From contig CAJNDS010000667.1 in assembly GCA_905221605.1 (NCBI GenBank), forward strand, positions 1 through 64,000: DNA of 64,000 nucleotides, in the 5' to 3' direction. This stretch comes from Symbiodinium natans (taxonomy: Eukaryota > Sar > Dinophyceae > Suessiales > Symbiodiniaceae). A program made the position numbers and the translations under genes. The notes beneath the pieces were generated by a model, which was not told where the DNA came from, did not search any database, and was given only the letters and a program-made list of their open reading frames with translations. This document shows, piece after piece, positions 35,232 through 44,548 of this stretch. The stretch's first letter is position 1. The number at the start of each line of letters is the position of its first letter.

Positions 35232-35847
35232 GGCATGAAATCACAGCGAGTGAGACACATGGGTGAATCATCACGTACAAGATGCCTGACCGGACGTACC
35301 GGACTACTAGGCAGAGCGACGCACTCAAGGTGCAGCATATGAAGATAGGGACATCCAGAAAGTGCCTCACCGGACATACCGGACTACTAGGCGAACCCGG
35401 GTTGGAGCAGCAGAACTTGTGGCCTAACTGGACGAACCAGACTACTGGGCCGATAAGAAGCATGGTGCCTCACCGGACATACCGGACTACTAGGCAAAGA
35501 AGTTGCATAGCCAGCGAAGAAAGGCCTAACCGGACGAACCGGACTACTGGGCCACACGATCCTTTAGCAAGCGTCGGCAGCCCAAGTGGGCGCGGTGCAC
35601 AAAAAAAAAAAACAAGGGACAGGGAGGGCGGGTACCAAAACAGTCGGCCTTCAAGCCATGCCACGGCGGGTGGCGATCATCTGAAGGCCCACGGCCCAAC
35701 AGAAAAGGATCTCAAAGCATGTTCCCCAAATGGCGTAAGCGGTCCAAAACGCATTTTCTCAAGTTTTGTTTTTCCCCAAAGAACTAAGCCCCACCCACCC
35801 GCCCAGGCCAAACTTCAAGAACAAACGATTTGGGAAACCCAAAAGGT
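35232..35847 (-). repeat. Element 1 A2 block with ACCGGAC/ACCGGACTACTAGGC minisatellite
   Basis: 616 bp between the B copies. Five imperfect copies of ACCGGACxTACCGGACTACT(A/G)GGC lie at about 35284, 35366, 35423, 35467 and 35524 with variable spacing. The A1 partner is not in the window because the 5' end is lost, so the name is positional. Confidence 0.7.
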
Positions 35848-36005
35848 TTGTTCAGGCGTTTGGGCCAAAGGGGGGAAGGGGAGTGAGAGGGGCCTAAACC
35901 ACAACTAAACCCTCAGCGCAAGAGCGCACCTTTTGCATGGTTGGTGCAGATCCGACCCCACCACCCGTTGGTGATAGGATGCAGCGCCGAACGGACATAT
36001 GCCCC
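35848..36005 (-). repeat. Element 1 B1 repeat (158 bp)
   Basis: Identical direct repeat of 35074-35231, starting 22 bp after the polyprotein stop codon. Confidence 0.95.
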
Positions 36006-36026
36006 ACCGAAGGCGTTTGGTGCGCA

Positions 36027-39000
36027 TCACCATGGAGTTTTCTCGGCCAGCTTCTGTTTCTTCGAAGCCTTCTCCCGAATTGGGTTCCGTTCTCTCAAGG
36101 CCACCTTCGATGCTTCGTACTCATCGTAGCAAGCCATCAATTCCTCAAACAAATCCAGCTTCAGATCGGAAAAGGAAACCGGCCTCCTCAACGACATATC
36201 GAATTTCGAGAAGTCACCATTTGTCAAATCGTCGGCCTCCGTGTTCTCTTCCCGTGGCCTCCACTGCAGCTTCACACGCAGATTGGAATGAAGGAGTGTC
36301 TCAGACATTTGCATCAGCAGCCCCATGAGCGGCCACTTCGTAGATGACCCTTTTGCTCCGGCCTGAGGGTTCGACCGATTGTCTGTTCCACCATAGATCG
36401 TTGCCAACATGACATTGCGACATCCAGCAGCCTGAAGGTGACCAAATGCAAACAAGGCCAGATAAGAAGCCAGCAACTCGGCGCTGGCTGATGCCCATTC
36501 GCTTGCTCCATCCTCCTTAAACAACCAAGGCGCCATTGTCGGTGTGACTTCAACAGAAAACCAGTCTGCTTTGGCCGGCACGTTCCCTTTGGCAAGGGAC
36601 CAACCACCCAAGACGACACGTCCACGCTCACACTTCGCATCGGTTCGAAAAGACTGGGTCACAAAGGGGGCCTGCCGCAAAGCGGGCACCAAGTGGTGTG
36701 TCAGCAAAAGATTCTTCCGGATGTAGATGAGCGAGAGATAAACCATCGTGGGAACACGTGCTGTTGTTCCCCTTGCCAGTACTGCACACCAAGAATGCAG
36801 CGGAGCCAAGAAAGGTTTTAGCCACAATAGCAATCTACCAACAAAAGTCATCCTGCCAGTGAACTCTACCATGGCACGACCCACTACCATCCAACTCACA
36901 GCCTCAAGATCGTTGATCCAGCCCACTATCCACTTTGTGCGTTTGGATGAGAGCCCTGCAGACCATTGATCATATGCGATATGATATCCCACGAAATCAA
37001 CCTTGATCCCACCTTTGAATTTGTGGTAGGCAAAAGGTGTGCCGATTGCCTCGTACGCCGCCAGGGCCATCCAAAGCACAAGGAATTTTGGGTCTCCAGC
37101 GGTCACGAGGTGTAAATCATCCACGTAGACCACCTCCATATGCCAGAGCGTGGTCAAGATGCGTAGCACCCACCTCCCAATGCATCCGAACAGCCGGCTC
37201 CACCAGTAGGCGGCGGAGCTGATGCCAAATGTGCCGACAGTATTGAGCCATACGGTACGTGATGTCGAACTGGAACGGCACCCCATTTTAGGCCAGTCCT
37301 TTCGCCTGACCTTCACCTGGCGATGAGCTTGGGATATGTCGGCAGAGATAGCGAACACTGCTTCGCCCGAGTCGCGTGCAAGGGAAACCATCTCTAACAC
37401 CTCATCAGGTCCTGGTGTCTCCAATTTGTCCAAGATGCGTATCCGATTGTTCAAGTTGACGCCGTGAGTTCCATCGTGCAGCGGTCTGATGTCACCATTG
37501 GGTTTCTCCACTGCACCCATGGCGGCTACCAAAAGCTGCCCCGGACCATACTCCTGAGCCACTGCTCCCTCCGTAGTCGGCAGCATGCGGCCTTTCTGCT
37601 CATCAGCCCGAAAATGCTCCTCAAGTTGCTCAGAGGACAATTCTGCTGACGTGTAGTTGTCCATGATCGCTTGAAAAGGTGATGCATCCAGTTTTCGGAA
37701 CTTTTCACGACGGGCAAAAACCTGCGGTGTACGGGGCAGCGGCTCCTCGTCACCCAATGGCACGCCTTCTGCAAAGCACTCCGTTCCTTGAATCAGAATC
37801 TCCCAGTCAGGGTCTCCCAAGATCCGCAGAGATTGCGCTAGCAGGTACAACAAGAAAGGCTGGCGGTCAGGAACCCGAAGCGCCAGGGCCGGATCGGGCA
37901 GCGTTCCCGCCAGCTCACCACGTAGTCTGTCCAGGGCGGATTGTGTGAAGGGACTCGATTCCAACCTTCCGGCAGCCAAGAGGAAAGCAGACTTCCGAAT
38001 GTCAGGGAGTTCAGCCAAAACGAAGTTACGCAAGATCCTTTGCATCCGTTCAGCATGCAAGCTCTCCTCCCATGAATTCAGCTGTCCCCTTTGGCCCGGG
38101 GGCCAACGGCCCGGGGAGCATAGTCCGAAGCCATCAACGAAGACTCGCTTGCCTGTATCATGACGACAGATCAAAGGTTGTCCAAATGCCCGGCTTGTAC
38201 GCGGATCAAAAGGAGGTTCAGTGTCTGCAGTCTCTTCCGGAAGCTCATCCCCCGAATCCACCGTGATCACTTCCTGACTGGCTTTTGTCGAGGGGTTCGC
38301 CTCGGCTGCTCCAGACGCCTTGTGTACCATGACCGATGCAGGAGCGTGTTCCCCCATGCGTGCGCGGTCTGCAGCGGGCAAGACGAAGCCCAGCGCAGCC
38401 AGCAAGGCAACTTGATCAGGTGAAAGAAGGTGTAGGTGGCGAACCGTAAACCCCACGAGGACGATGCGGCAGCCGCGCCAGGGTTCCGTGGCATGAAGAT
38501 ATTTGTGAGCGTCCAGCAAACAGGGTCCAGCCGCCACGTCCAACAAGCGACCAGGTCGGGCCTGGCCGGCCACTGTGCGATAGACATCGCCCTCGGAATC
38601 TTCCCGCCAAACTTGCCCAGCAGTAAACTTGGAAAGTGGCATAAGCAAATTGGGAAATGGAGCATTGTGCACGTCCTTGTGAGGTGCCGTCAGTGTGTTA
38701 GTGAAAACAACCAGCGTAGAGAAGCATTGTCCTGGAAAGGCGCCTCGAAGAGCTGCGGTCAGAACCTTGATGGAACATGGGAAAGAATGGCATGAGGAGC
38801 GCAGTCCCACGAAACCGCCCCGGGCATAGGCCCCGGCGAAGAAAGCGCCTTCACGTTGATGCCCAGCAGCCTTGTGAGAAGCTTCCCGGGGCAGGAGTTC
38901 AGCAAGAGGCTGCAAGTCGTCGGGTGCGAGGGCATCCATCCGATGAAGGAGAGACTGGGCCAAGGTTTCAGCATCGGCCGGTGTTTCAGGAAGATCGGTC

Positions 39001-39794
39001 TGTTTCTGTGAAGATGTTATGCAATCAACAAGATGCGAACAAAGTAGAGGTGGGTAACATTCAGATCCAGCGGTGCGCCACGTGCCTGAGGAAACGTCCC
39101 AACCCATCATTGATTCATGCCAATCGTGGTTGCACCAAGTCAAAGGACCAGTGTAGCCCCCATCAGCATCAAAGGTGGGCCAGCCATTGGACCACTGTTC
39201 CGCCAGTGGAAGATTGGACAAGAAGCGAGTTGGTTTGGGATGCAAGGCTCCAAAGGCGCATTGGTGAACCGCCCAAGTAAAACCGTCGAGCGATCGGATT
39301 TCAGCAAGTTGCCAAATACTTGCCGGGACATCCCCAGTCTCGGTAACACCCAAATCCTCGGGATGTTCCCAGATGTAAAATCTGTTCGCTGCACATTGAT
39401 ATCCGATCGCCTCCAAACATTGTTTGACAAAGTAGTTGGCAATCTTGACTAGAGCTGCATTCGATTCGGAAAGCCAAGGCAAACCCCATGGATGCATGCA
39501 ATTGCGAAGAGGAACTGGTCCGGATCCGCTCCCGACAGATCGGTGTCGGGCACGAGAGTACGTGCCGCAAGGCGGGCTGCAGATCAAGATGTCCCATTGT
39601 CCCGCACGGAGTTCCGAGAAGATATTCTCCCAGAGTGAGGACTGAGATAAATCATCATTAGGCGAACGCTTCACGTCAACCTCACGTAGAATTAATTCAA
39701 AGGCGTGCGCATCACACCAGCGTTCAAGGAAGTACCTCAAATCGCCATCGCGCGGAAGACCAGCGAACAAGTACAGCACGTTGAGCTGTGGGAG
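36027..39794 (-). CDS. Intact polyprotein: C5-MTase-like / 2OG-Fe(II)-like / reverse transcriptase / RNase H
   Basis: One 1250-codon frame counted from a GTG at 39779; the open frame begins directly after the gag TGA (39797-39795). Residues 1-250: methyltransferase-like, with LFAG (4-7), SPPCGTYSRAR (68-78, putative catalytic Cys71), WEHPEDLG (137-144) and PKPTRFLS (181-188). Residues about 305-455: HKDVHN (His367, Asp369), TAGQVW, then HATEPWRGCR (His429, Arg438), a HxD...H...R pattern of 2OG-Fe(II) oxygenases and close to the TET/JBP style. Residues about 570-1000: RT with ADIS (Asp814), GTFGISSAAYWW and YVDD (885-888). Residues 1044-1190: RNase H with Asp1047, Glu1101, Asp1133 and Asp1183. 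The first ATG (codon 95) lies after the PPC motif, so the N-terminus is likely reached by readthrough from gag. The oxygenase call is the least certain. Confidence 0.9.
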   Translation of the reverse strand, partial: LPQLNVLYLFAGLPRDGDLRYFLERWCDAHAFELILREVDVKRSPNDDLSQSSLWENIFSELRAGQWDILICSPPCGTYSRARHRSVGSGSGPVPLRNCMHPWGLPWLSESNAALVKIANYFVKQCLEAIGYQCAANRFYIWEHPEDLGVTETGDVPASIWQLAEIRSLDGFTWAVHQCAFGALHPKPTRFLSNLPLAEQWSNGWPTFDADGGYTGPLTWCNHDWHESMMGWDVSSGTWRTAGSECYPPLLCSHLVDCITSSQKQTDLPETPADAETLAQSLLHRMDALAPDDLQPLAELLPREASHKAAGHQREGAFFAGAYARGGFVGLRSSCHSFPCSIKVLTAALRGAFPGQCFSTLVVFTNTLTAPHKDVHNAPFPNLLMPLSKFTAGQVWREDSEGDVYRTVAGQARPGRLLDVAAGPCLLDAHKYLHATEPWRGCRIVLVGFTVRHLHLLSPDQVALLAALGFVLPAADRARMGEHAPASVMVHKASGAAEANPSTKASQEVITVDSGDELPEETADTEPPFDPRTSRAFGQPLICRHDTGKRVFVDGFGLCSPGRWPPGQRGQLNSWEESLHAERMQRILRNFVLAELPDIRKSAFLLAAGRLESSPFTQSALDRLRGELAGTLPDPALALRVPDRQPFLLYLLAQSLRILGDPDWEILIQGTECFAEGVPLGDEEPLPRTPQVFARREKFRKLDASPFQAIMDNYTSAELSSEQLEEHFRADEQKGRMLPTTEGAVAQEYGPGQLLVAAMGAVEKPNGDIRPLHDGTHGVNLNNRIRILDKLETPGPDEVLEMVSLARDSGEAVFAISADISQAHRQVKVRRKDWPKMGCRSSSTSRTVWLNTVGTFGISSAAYWWSRLFGCIGRWVLRILTTLWHMEVVYVDDLHLVTAGDPKFLVLWMALAAYEAIGTPFAYHKFKGGIKVDFVGYHIAYDQWSAGLSSKRTKWIVGWINDLEAVSWMVVGRAMVEFTGRMTFVGRLLLWLKPFLAPLHSWCAVLARGTTARVPTMVYLSLIYIRKNLLLTHHLVPALRQAPFVTQSFRTDAKCERGRVVLGGWSLAKGNVPAKADWFSVEVTPTMAPWLFKEDGASEWASASAELLASYLALFAFGHLQAAGCRNVMLATIYGGTDNRSNPQAGAKGSSTKWPLMGLLMQMSETLLHSNLRVKLQWRPREENTEADDLTNGDFSKFDMSLRRPVSFSDLKLDLFEELMACYDEYEASKVALRERNPIREKASKKQKLAEKTPW

Positions 39795-39797
39795 TCA
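39795..39797 (-). other. Gag stop TGA of element 1, candidate readthrough site
   Basis: TGA followed by CTC; the polyprotein frame continues in phase immediately downstream. Element 2 has the same TGA-CTC at 44548-44546. Confidence 0.5.
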
Positions 39798-39901
39798 GGC
39801 GTCGGTCTGCTTCCCCGACTTCGCGAAATGCTCTTGCCAGTGCTTCCAGGTTGGGTGATCACCGAAACAACTCCGAACTTGGCAGCAGTGAACCATGCCA
39901 C
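39795..39901 (-). CDS. Element 1 gag, 3' fragment
   Basis: The last codons of gag, separated from the main part (49947-48690) by element 2. Joined across the insertion with a single shared nucleotide, they supply the missing Cys and His residues of the CCCH-type zinc finger (CGMVH) and a second Cys/His cluster (CCQVRSCFGDH, then WKH), aligned with the same positions in the gag of element 2 (CKRVHACRIKGCQGNH). Ends at TGA 39797-39795. Confidence 0.9.
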
Positions 39902-40143
39902 TTGTACCCCGCAATCGCCTAATCTTCAAGATCCCCTGAACTAAACAACAAAAGGGGGTAGAATGGTGAGGGGAGAAGAGGTCATCATATAGAAAATCTC
40001 TTCAATCAAATCCAATGCAATCGCACATGATGTTTTGGATCGCACAGCCTGCTGAAGCATTCCAATTCGAAACCACCATCTCCTATGGAGAAAGTTGGTC
40101 GTCAAAGGGATGAGCCGAGAAGGACACTGCATGTCCGTCCCCC
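39901..40143 (-). repeat. Element 2 B2 repeat (243 bp)
   Basis: Identical to 40545-40787. Outer edge at 39901 is the junction with gag of element 1. Confidence 0.97.
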
Positions 40144-40180
40144 GCAGGCTGTTAAAACATTCTTGGGGTGGGGCGGGTGG
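40144..40180 (-). other. 37-bp spacer between A2 and B2
   Basis: Unique, G-rich on the + strand. It has no counterpart next to A1 or B1, so it belongs specifically to the A2-B2 junction. Confidence 0.8.
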
Positions 40181-40545
40181 GACATCAAAACTAAAAGGCC
40201 TCCAAGGCCCTACCTAACTCCACCTTCCGTTTGCCCCAAAATGTTGCACGAACATCGACTGTACACATGTTTTATCAAAATTGCAATCAATCATACCAAT
40301 AGCTCTCCAAACTGAAATTTTCATGTGAAATCCGATCTCAAAACAACATGTTCGCATGCAGGCTGAAAGTGAACTGACATGACTGAAGAACTGAAAGCAG
40401 GCCACATGTGAATCCTCGATCCAAAACCCAAACTTGGGTGGCGACCAAGCTGAAGAGAATCCACCGCCACCCAACCTCACCCCTCCCCCCTCCCAGGCGA
40501 ATAGGGGAACAAACTGTTTGGTCCGTTTCACTACCCAAACAAGGC
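40181..40545 (-). repeat. Element 2 A2 repeat (365 bp)
   Basis: Identical to 48325-48689. Abuts B1 exactly at 40545, with one shared C. Confidence 0.97.
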
Positions 40546-40787
40546 TTGTACCCCGCAATCGCCTAATCTTCAAGATCCCCTGAACTAAACAACAAAAGGG
40601 GGTAGAATGGTGAGGGGAGAAGAGGTCATCATATAGAAAATCTCTTCAATCAAATCCAATGCAATCGCACATGATGTTTTGGATCGCACAGCCTGCTGAA
40701 GCATTCCAATTCGAAACCACCATCTCCTATGGAGAAAGTTGGTCGTCAAAGGGATGAGCCGAGAAGGACACTGCATGTCCGTCCCCC
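40545..40787 (-). repeat. Element 2 B1 repeat (243 bp)
   Basis: Identical direct repeat of 39901-40143, starting 32 bp past the RT-RNase H stop codon. Confidence 0.97.
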
Positions 40788-40818
40788 ATTCGAAGACGAG
40801 GTTCATCCCTAGGTCACA

Positions 40819-42880
40819 TCACCCCCACACTGATTTCTCAAATCGAACGCTTCCTGACATGGGGCCCATTTGCGAATCAAGCTTGATGGCGTTCAAGTCC
40901 GCCCTAAAATTGCAGAACTCAAGCAGAGGCATCAGCACTGAAAGATCCACTTCAGACCAACTTACTGACAGGCGCCGTCCAGCACTGAAAGCATCGAAGC
41001 AATGTTTGGTTATCTGATCAGCCTCCACATTCGCATCCCGAGGACGCCAGCTAAGATGACAACGGATGCCAAGGTGATCACAGCGATCAACGTACTGCAT
41101 GAGAATGAACATCAGGGGGACCTTGGTAGTTAAGAGTTTGATTGACAAAGCCTCCGTGGCCTTGTTGTCCGTGCCTCCTGAGAAACAAGACCTCAGGACC
41201 CCAGGACCCCCAAGCAGCTCCCCAAAGTCTCTTCCCAGGAGGTGTAGGGCCACCAGTGAAGCCAACAGCTCCGCCGAAGTGCTCGCCCAGGCGCTCCCCT
41301 CCTCGTTGAACAACCAGGGAACGTCCTCCCTTCCGAGAATGATCTGAAACCAAGGAGCCGCGCTGGGCTCGCCACCCAAGTGCAAGAACCATCCACCAAG
41401 CACAACCGAGTTCTCATTACAAGCCGCGTCCGTCCTGAAAAGCTCGCCTAGGTCCTTTTCACCGACCCCGGCCGGATAGGTGCGACAACCAGCCTTCAAG
41501 CGACTCGAAATGAACTTCAGGGTGCACCTCACCAGGTTGGGCAACGATAGCACAGCCCCTTTTGGCACCACAGCAAGCCATGCGTAGCCAGGAGCCAAGA
41601 AAGGTCGGATCCAGATCAATATCTTTGACATAAAGCCCAGTCTACCATGCAGCTCGTGGTATCGGCGGACATCCACAAGCCAGTTGGCCTTTTCCAATCC
41701 ATCAATGCAATCACTGATCCATCGACATCGCTTCTCCGAAATCCCGATGTGGAACCTGGTGTAGTCGATCCAGTATCCCACCCAATCCACGTGCAGGCCG
41801 CCTCTCCACTTATGATCAGAGAAAGGAGTGCCTTGCATGCTTAGCAGAGCCAGCATCATCCAGATGTTTATCCAGCGCTCCCGTCCTCCACTGACAACGT
41901 GGAGGTCGTCGGCATAAATGAGCATAAAGATGAAGGTATCCAGCAGAACGCGGAAGGCCAGCCTCCCTACGAGACCAATCAGCCGAGAGAACCAATAGGC
42001 TGCAGAGGCCACGCCAAAGGTTCCGGTCCGGTTTAACCAGACCACCGAGGAATCGGCCCTTGTCTTGCACCCCAGTACCCCCCAATGCTCTGGGTGGTGG
42101 AGGAACCTTCGGTGGGCCTTCGAAACGTCCCCGACGATGCCGAAGAACACCCTCTCCTCTGACGTGGCACCAAGCCTTTGCAAAGAAGCGACCTCTCGAG
42201 CACCGGGAGATTCCAGGCGGTCCCTCATGATCACATCGTTGTTGACTTGGACCCCATGGGTCCCATCATGAACCACACGGAAATCGTTGTCGGGTTTTGG
42301 AATAACCGCCTGAGCCGCCACCCTCAACGCATCCCCAGGGTAGCGCCGCCTCGCCTCCGACATGGAAAGCGGGAACATGCGCCCGGCCAACTCCTCCTTC
42401 TCGAAGGCGGCCTGAAGAGCCTTTTCGACTCCCGGACCGTCTCTGTAGTTCCTCATCTCGGGCTCCCACTCTGACTCATCATATTTCTGGTCTTTCATTC
42501 TTCGTCGATAAACCTGCGGCGTAGGTCCGATAGGCTCCAAATGCCCCACCTCTACTCCATTGCAGAAACAATACTTGCCCTCCTCAAGAATCCGAAAATC
42601 AGGATCCTCCAGAATCTGAAGAGTTTGTGCAATGGCCCTAAGGTAGAACGGTTGGTTCGGAATCATCTCCCGCGCGCGAACAGGATCCGGCAGCATTTGG
42701 AACCAATCCTCTCGCAGCGACTCCAATCCCTTCGGATCGAAGAGGGGGCCGGTCCACTTTCCCGTGGCCAGCTTGAAGGTAGCCCTAGCTAGGTCTGGAA
42801 AAGAATCCACCACAAACCTCCGCACCCGGGACCTCAGTCTCTCCGCAAAAGCATGAGCACTGTCCGAAAGCCTCATTCTC
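40819..42880 (-). CDS. Element 2 polyprotein, RT-RNase H part (after frameshift)
   Basis: Minus-strand frame open from about 42930; homology to the element 1 polyprotein begins at about 42880. RT: FFGIVGDVSKAH (motif A), TGTFGVASAAYW (motif B), YADD (motif C, residues 339-342 of the 703-codon frame), GTPFSDHKWRGG and VDWVGYW. RNase H: FRTDAAC (Asp501), STSAELLA (Glu554), GGTDN (Asp588) and NVEADQIT (Asp638), all four catalytic carboxylates present. The upstream half lies in another frame (44503-42785); in element 1 both are one continuous frame, so an indel near 42870 (or, less likely, programmed +1 shifting) separates them. Confidence 0.88.
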
Positions 42881-44545
42881 GGGCCGCCATCTCCCTGGTG
42901 AGCACCTGCCAAACCCATCCACAAACTCATCCTTCAATCCAGCAAACTCACCAACCATCGGAGGCCCCTCGCAACCAGACTGCAGCTCACTGTAGGGGAT
43001 ATCCTCCACGGTGGTTTTGCTTAATGCACCACCTTTGCCCAGGGTCTCCTCTCCGGTGGTTTTGCTTAAAGCACCACCTTTGCCCAGGGTCTCGACCACT
43101 GCGTCCTCCGTCAAGCACTCCGGGCCCCTCTTTCGAAGTCCCGGGACCTCAAATCCCATATCTACCAGCTTCTTCCGATCCCCATCGGCCAGGAGACCAT
43201 CCTGGGAAATCGAATAGGCCGCAAGCACCAGTCGCGTCCCTCCATCCATGAAGGAGGAACATGCCAGGAGAAGGTTGTCGTAACTCCCGTTCGTCGTGTC
43301 TTTGTGAAGGGGTTGACCAATGTCTCGAAAGAACGCCATCGAAGTGAAAGGCCTGCCAGTAAAGTTCGTAGTGATCAGTTTAGCCAAGAGCTCCGAGCTC
43401 AAAGGAAAAGAAGCCATATTGCGCCTCAATCCAGCCTTGCCATGATGACAGTAGGCCCCAGTTGTGAAAGATCTCTGACCCTTAATCACCACCGAGGATT
43501 CTCTAACCCTGTCTTCATCCGGCAGCAACTCAGACAATCTCAGGAGCTGAGATTCATAGGCCTGACCAGCCGACAACATATTTGCTGCCAGACCCTCTGC
43601 CCCTTCACCCCCCAATTGCTGTGAAGAGAGCAACACAGGATCAAAACGAAAGATGATTCCAGCCCCCGATGTGTCAACCTGGGGGATTGCAGCTGGCCTC
43701 CCCCCATCGAAGACGGAGAAGGCCCACTCGGAAATCTGTGCACACAGAGCAGCAGGATAAGCAGCAGCAGGCGTGGCCTTCCAGGCCCCAGCCGAAAGCT
43801 TGCCCAGCAGGGAACCATGGTCCTTATGCCCACAAAATCTCGGAAGAGGCCCCAAGTAACGCTCCTCAGAGTTGAATCGTGGTGGCCCCACGAAAGGCAT
43901 CTGCCGACAGGCGGTAATGGAAGTCAAAAAGCGCGTGGGTTTCGGTGATGTAGCATGAAACCGACATTGGTAAATTGCAAAGGTAAAAACTCGTTCGTGG
44001 CTCATCAATCGCTGTGCCTCGGGCAACTGCCAGATTGACGCCGGCACATGTCCGCCCTTTGTCCGTCCCAAGTCCTCTGGATGTTCCAGCAGGAAATCAG
44101 CGCGGACCTCCAGAGCAGCCTCACAGATCCTGAAAGAGAAATGTACAAACTGGTTCCCTTGGTCGGCTTGCATTTGCAATTTGTTGGAGAGCCAAGGAAA
44201 ACCTAAGGGGTAGAGACGGGAACGCAAAGGTTTTGGGCCCGGCTGTACGAAACGAACCCTGGAAAAAGTACTGCAGGGAGGCGTCACCAAGATCACATCC
44301 CACTGATTGGATCGAACCTCAGCCAAGCATCGCGTTGCGACCTCATCATCAAGCAGATCCATCGTCGGATCTCGACATATGTCGAGCTCAGATAGCACCA
44401 AAGAAACCGAATGTTTTTCACAAAGGCCCTGCAAATAATGCCGCACATCAGCTTTCCTGGGTTGCCCAGCAAACAGATACAGCACGCGCAGAACCGGTCG
44501 CAAACCATCGGTCGAATGCGAAGCCCTGGCGGGCTCGCCCCCGAG
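42785..44545 (-). CDS. Element 2 polyprotein, MTase-like and deleted 2OG-Fe(II)-like part
   Basis: Open in phase directly after the gag TGA; numbering from a TTG at 44503. LFAG at 10-13, TPPCSTFSRVR at 74-84 (putative catalytic Cys77), LEHPEDLG at 139-146 and PKPTRFL at 187-193 mirror element 1. The oxygenase-like domain keeps LHKDTTN (His400, Asp402), but after FMDGG (about residue 422) jumps to the TRLVLAAY segment, lacking about 48 residues that hold the distal His in element 1, so that domain is probably inactive here. A 16-residue duplication (ETLGKGGALSKTT) lies at about 43100-43010. FVDGFGRCSPGRWRPENE is the last conserved stretch before the frame is lost near 42870. Confidence 0.85.
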   Translation of the reverse strand, partial: LGGEPARASHSTDGLRPVLRVLYLFAGQPRKADVRHYLQGLCEKHSVSLVLSELDICRDPTMDLLDDEVATRCLAEVRSNQWDVILVTPPCSTFSRVRFVQPGPKPLRSRLYPLGFPWLSNKLQMQADQGNQFVHFSFRICEAALEVRADFLLEHPEDLGRTKGGHVPASIWQLPEAQRLMSHERVFTFAIYQCRFHATSPKPTRFLTSITACRQMPFVGPPRFNSEERYLGPLPRFCGHKDHGSLLGKLSAGAWKATPAAAYPAALCAQISEWAFSVFDGGRPAAIPQVDTSGAGIIFRFDPVLLSSQQLGGEGAEGLAANMLSAGQAYESQLLRLSELLPDEDRVRESSVVIKGQRSFTTGAYCHHGKAGLRRNMASFPLSSELLAKLITTNFTGRPFTSMAFFRDIGQPLHKDTTNGSYDNLLLACSSFMDGGTRLVLAAYSISQDGLLADGDRKKLVDMGFEVPGLRKRGPECLTEDAVVETLGKGGALSKTTGEETLGKGGALSKTTVEDIPYSELQSGCEGPPMVGEFAGLKDEFVDGFGRCSPGRWRPENEAFGQCSCFCGETEVPGAEVCGGFFSRPS

Positions 44546-44548
44546 TCA
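44546..44548 (-). other. Gag stop TGA of element 2, candidate readthrough site
   Basis: TGA followed by CTC, with the downstream polyprotein in the same frame and no ATG before the LFAG motif (the first ATG is codon 48 of the frame counted from 44503). Same arrangement as element 1. Confidence 0.5.
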
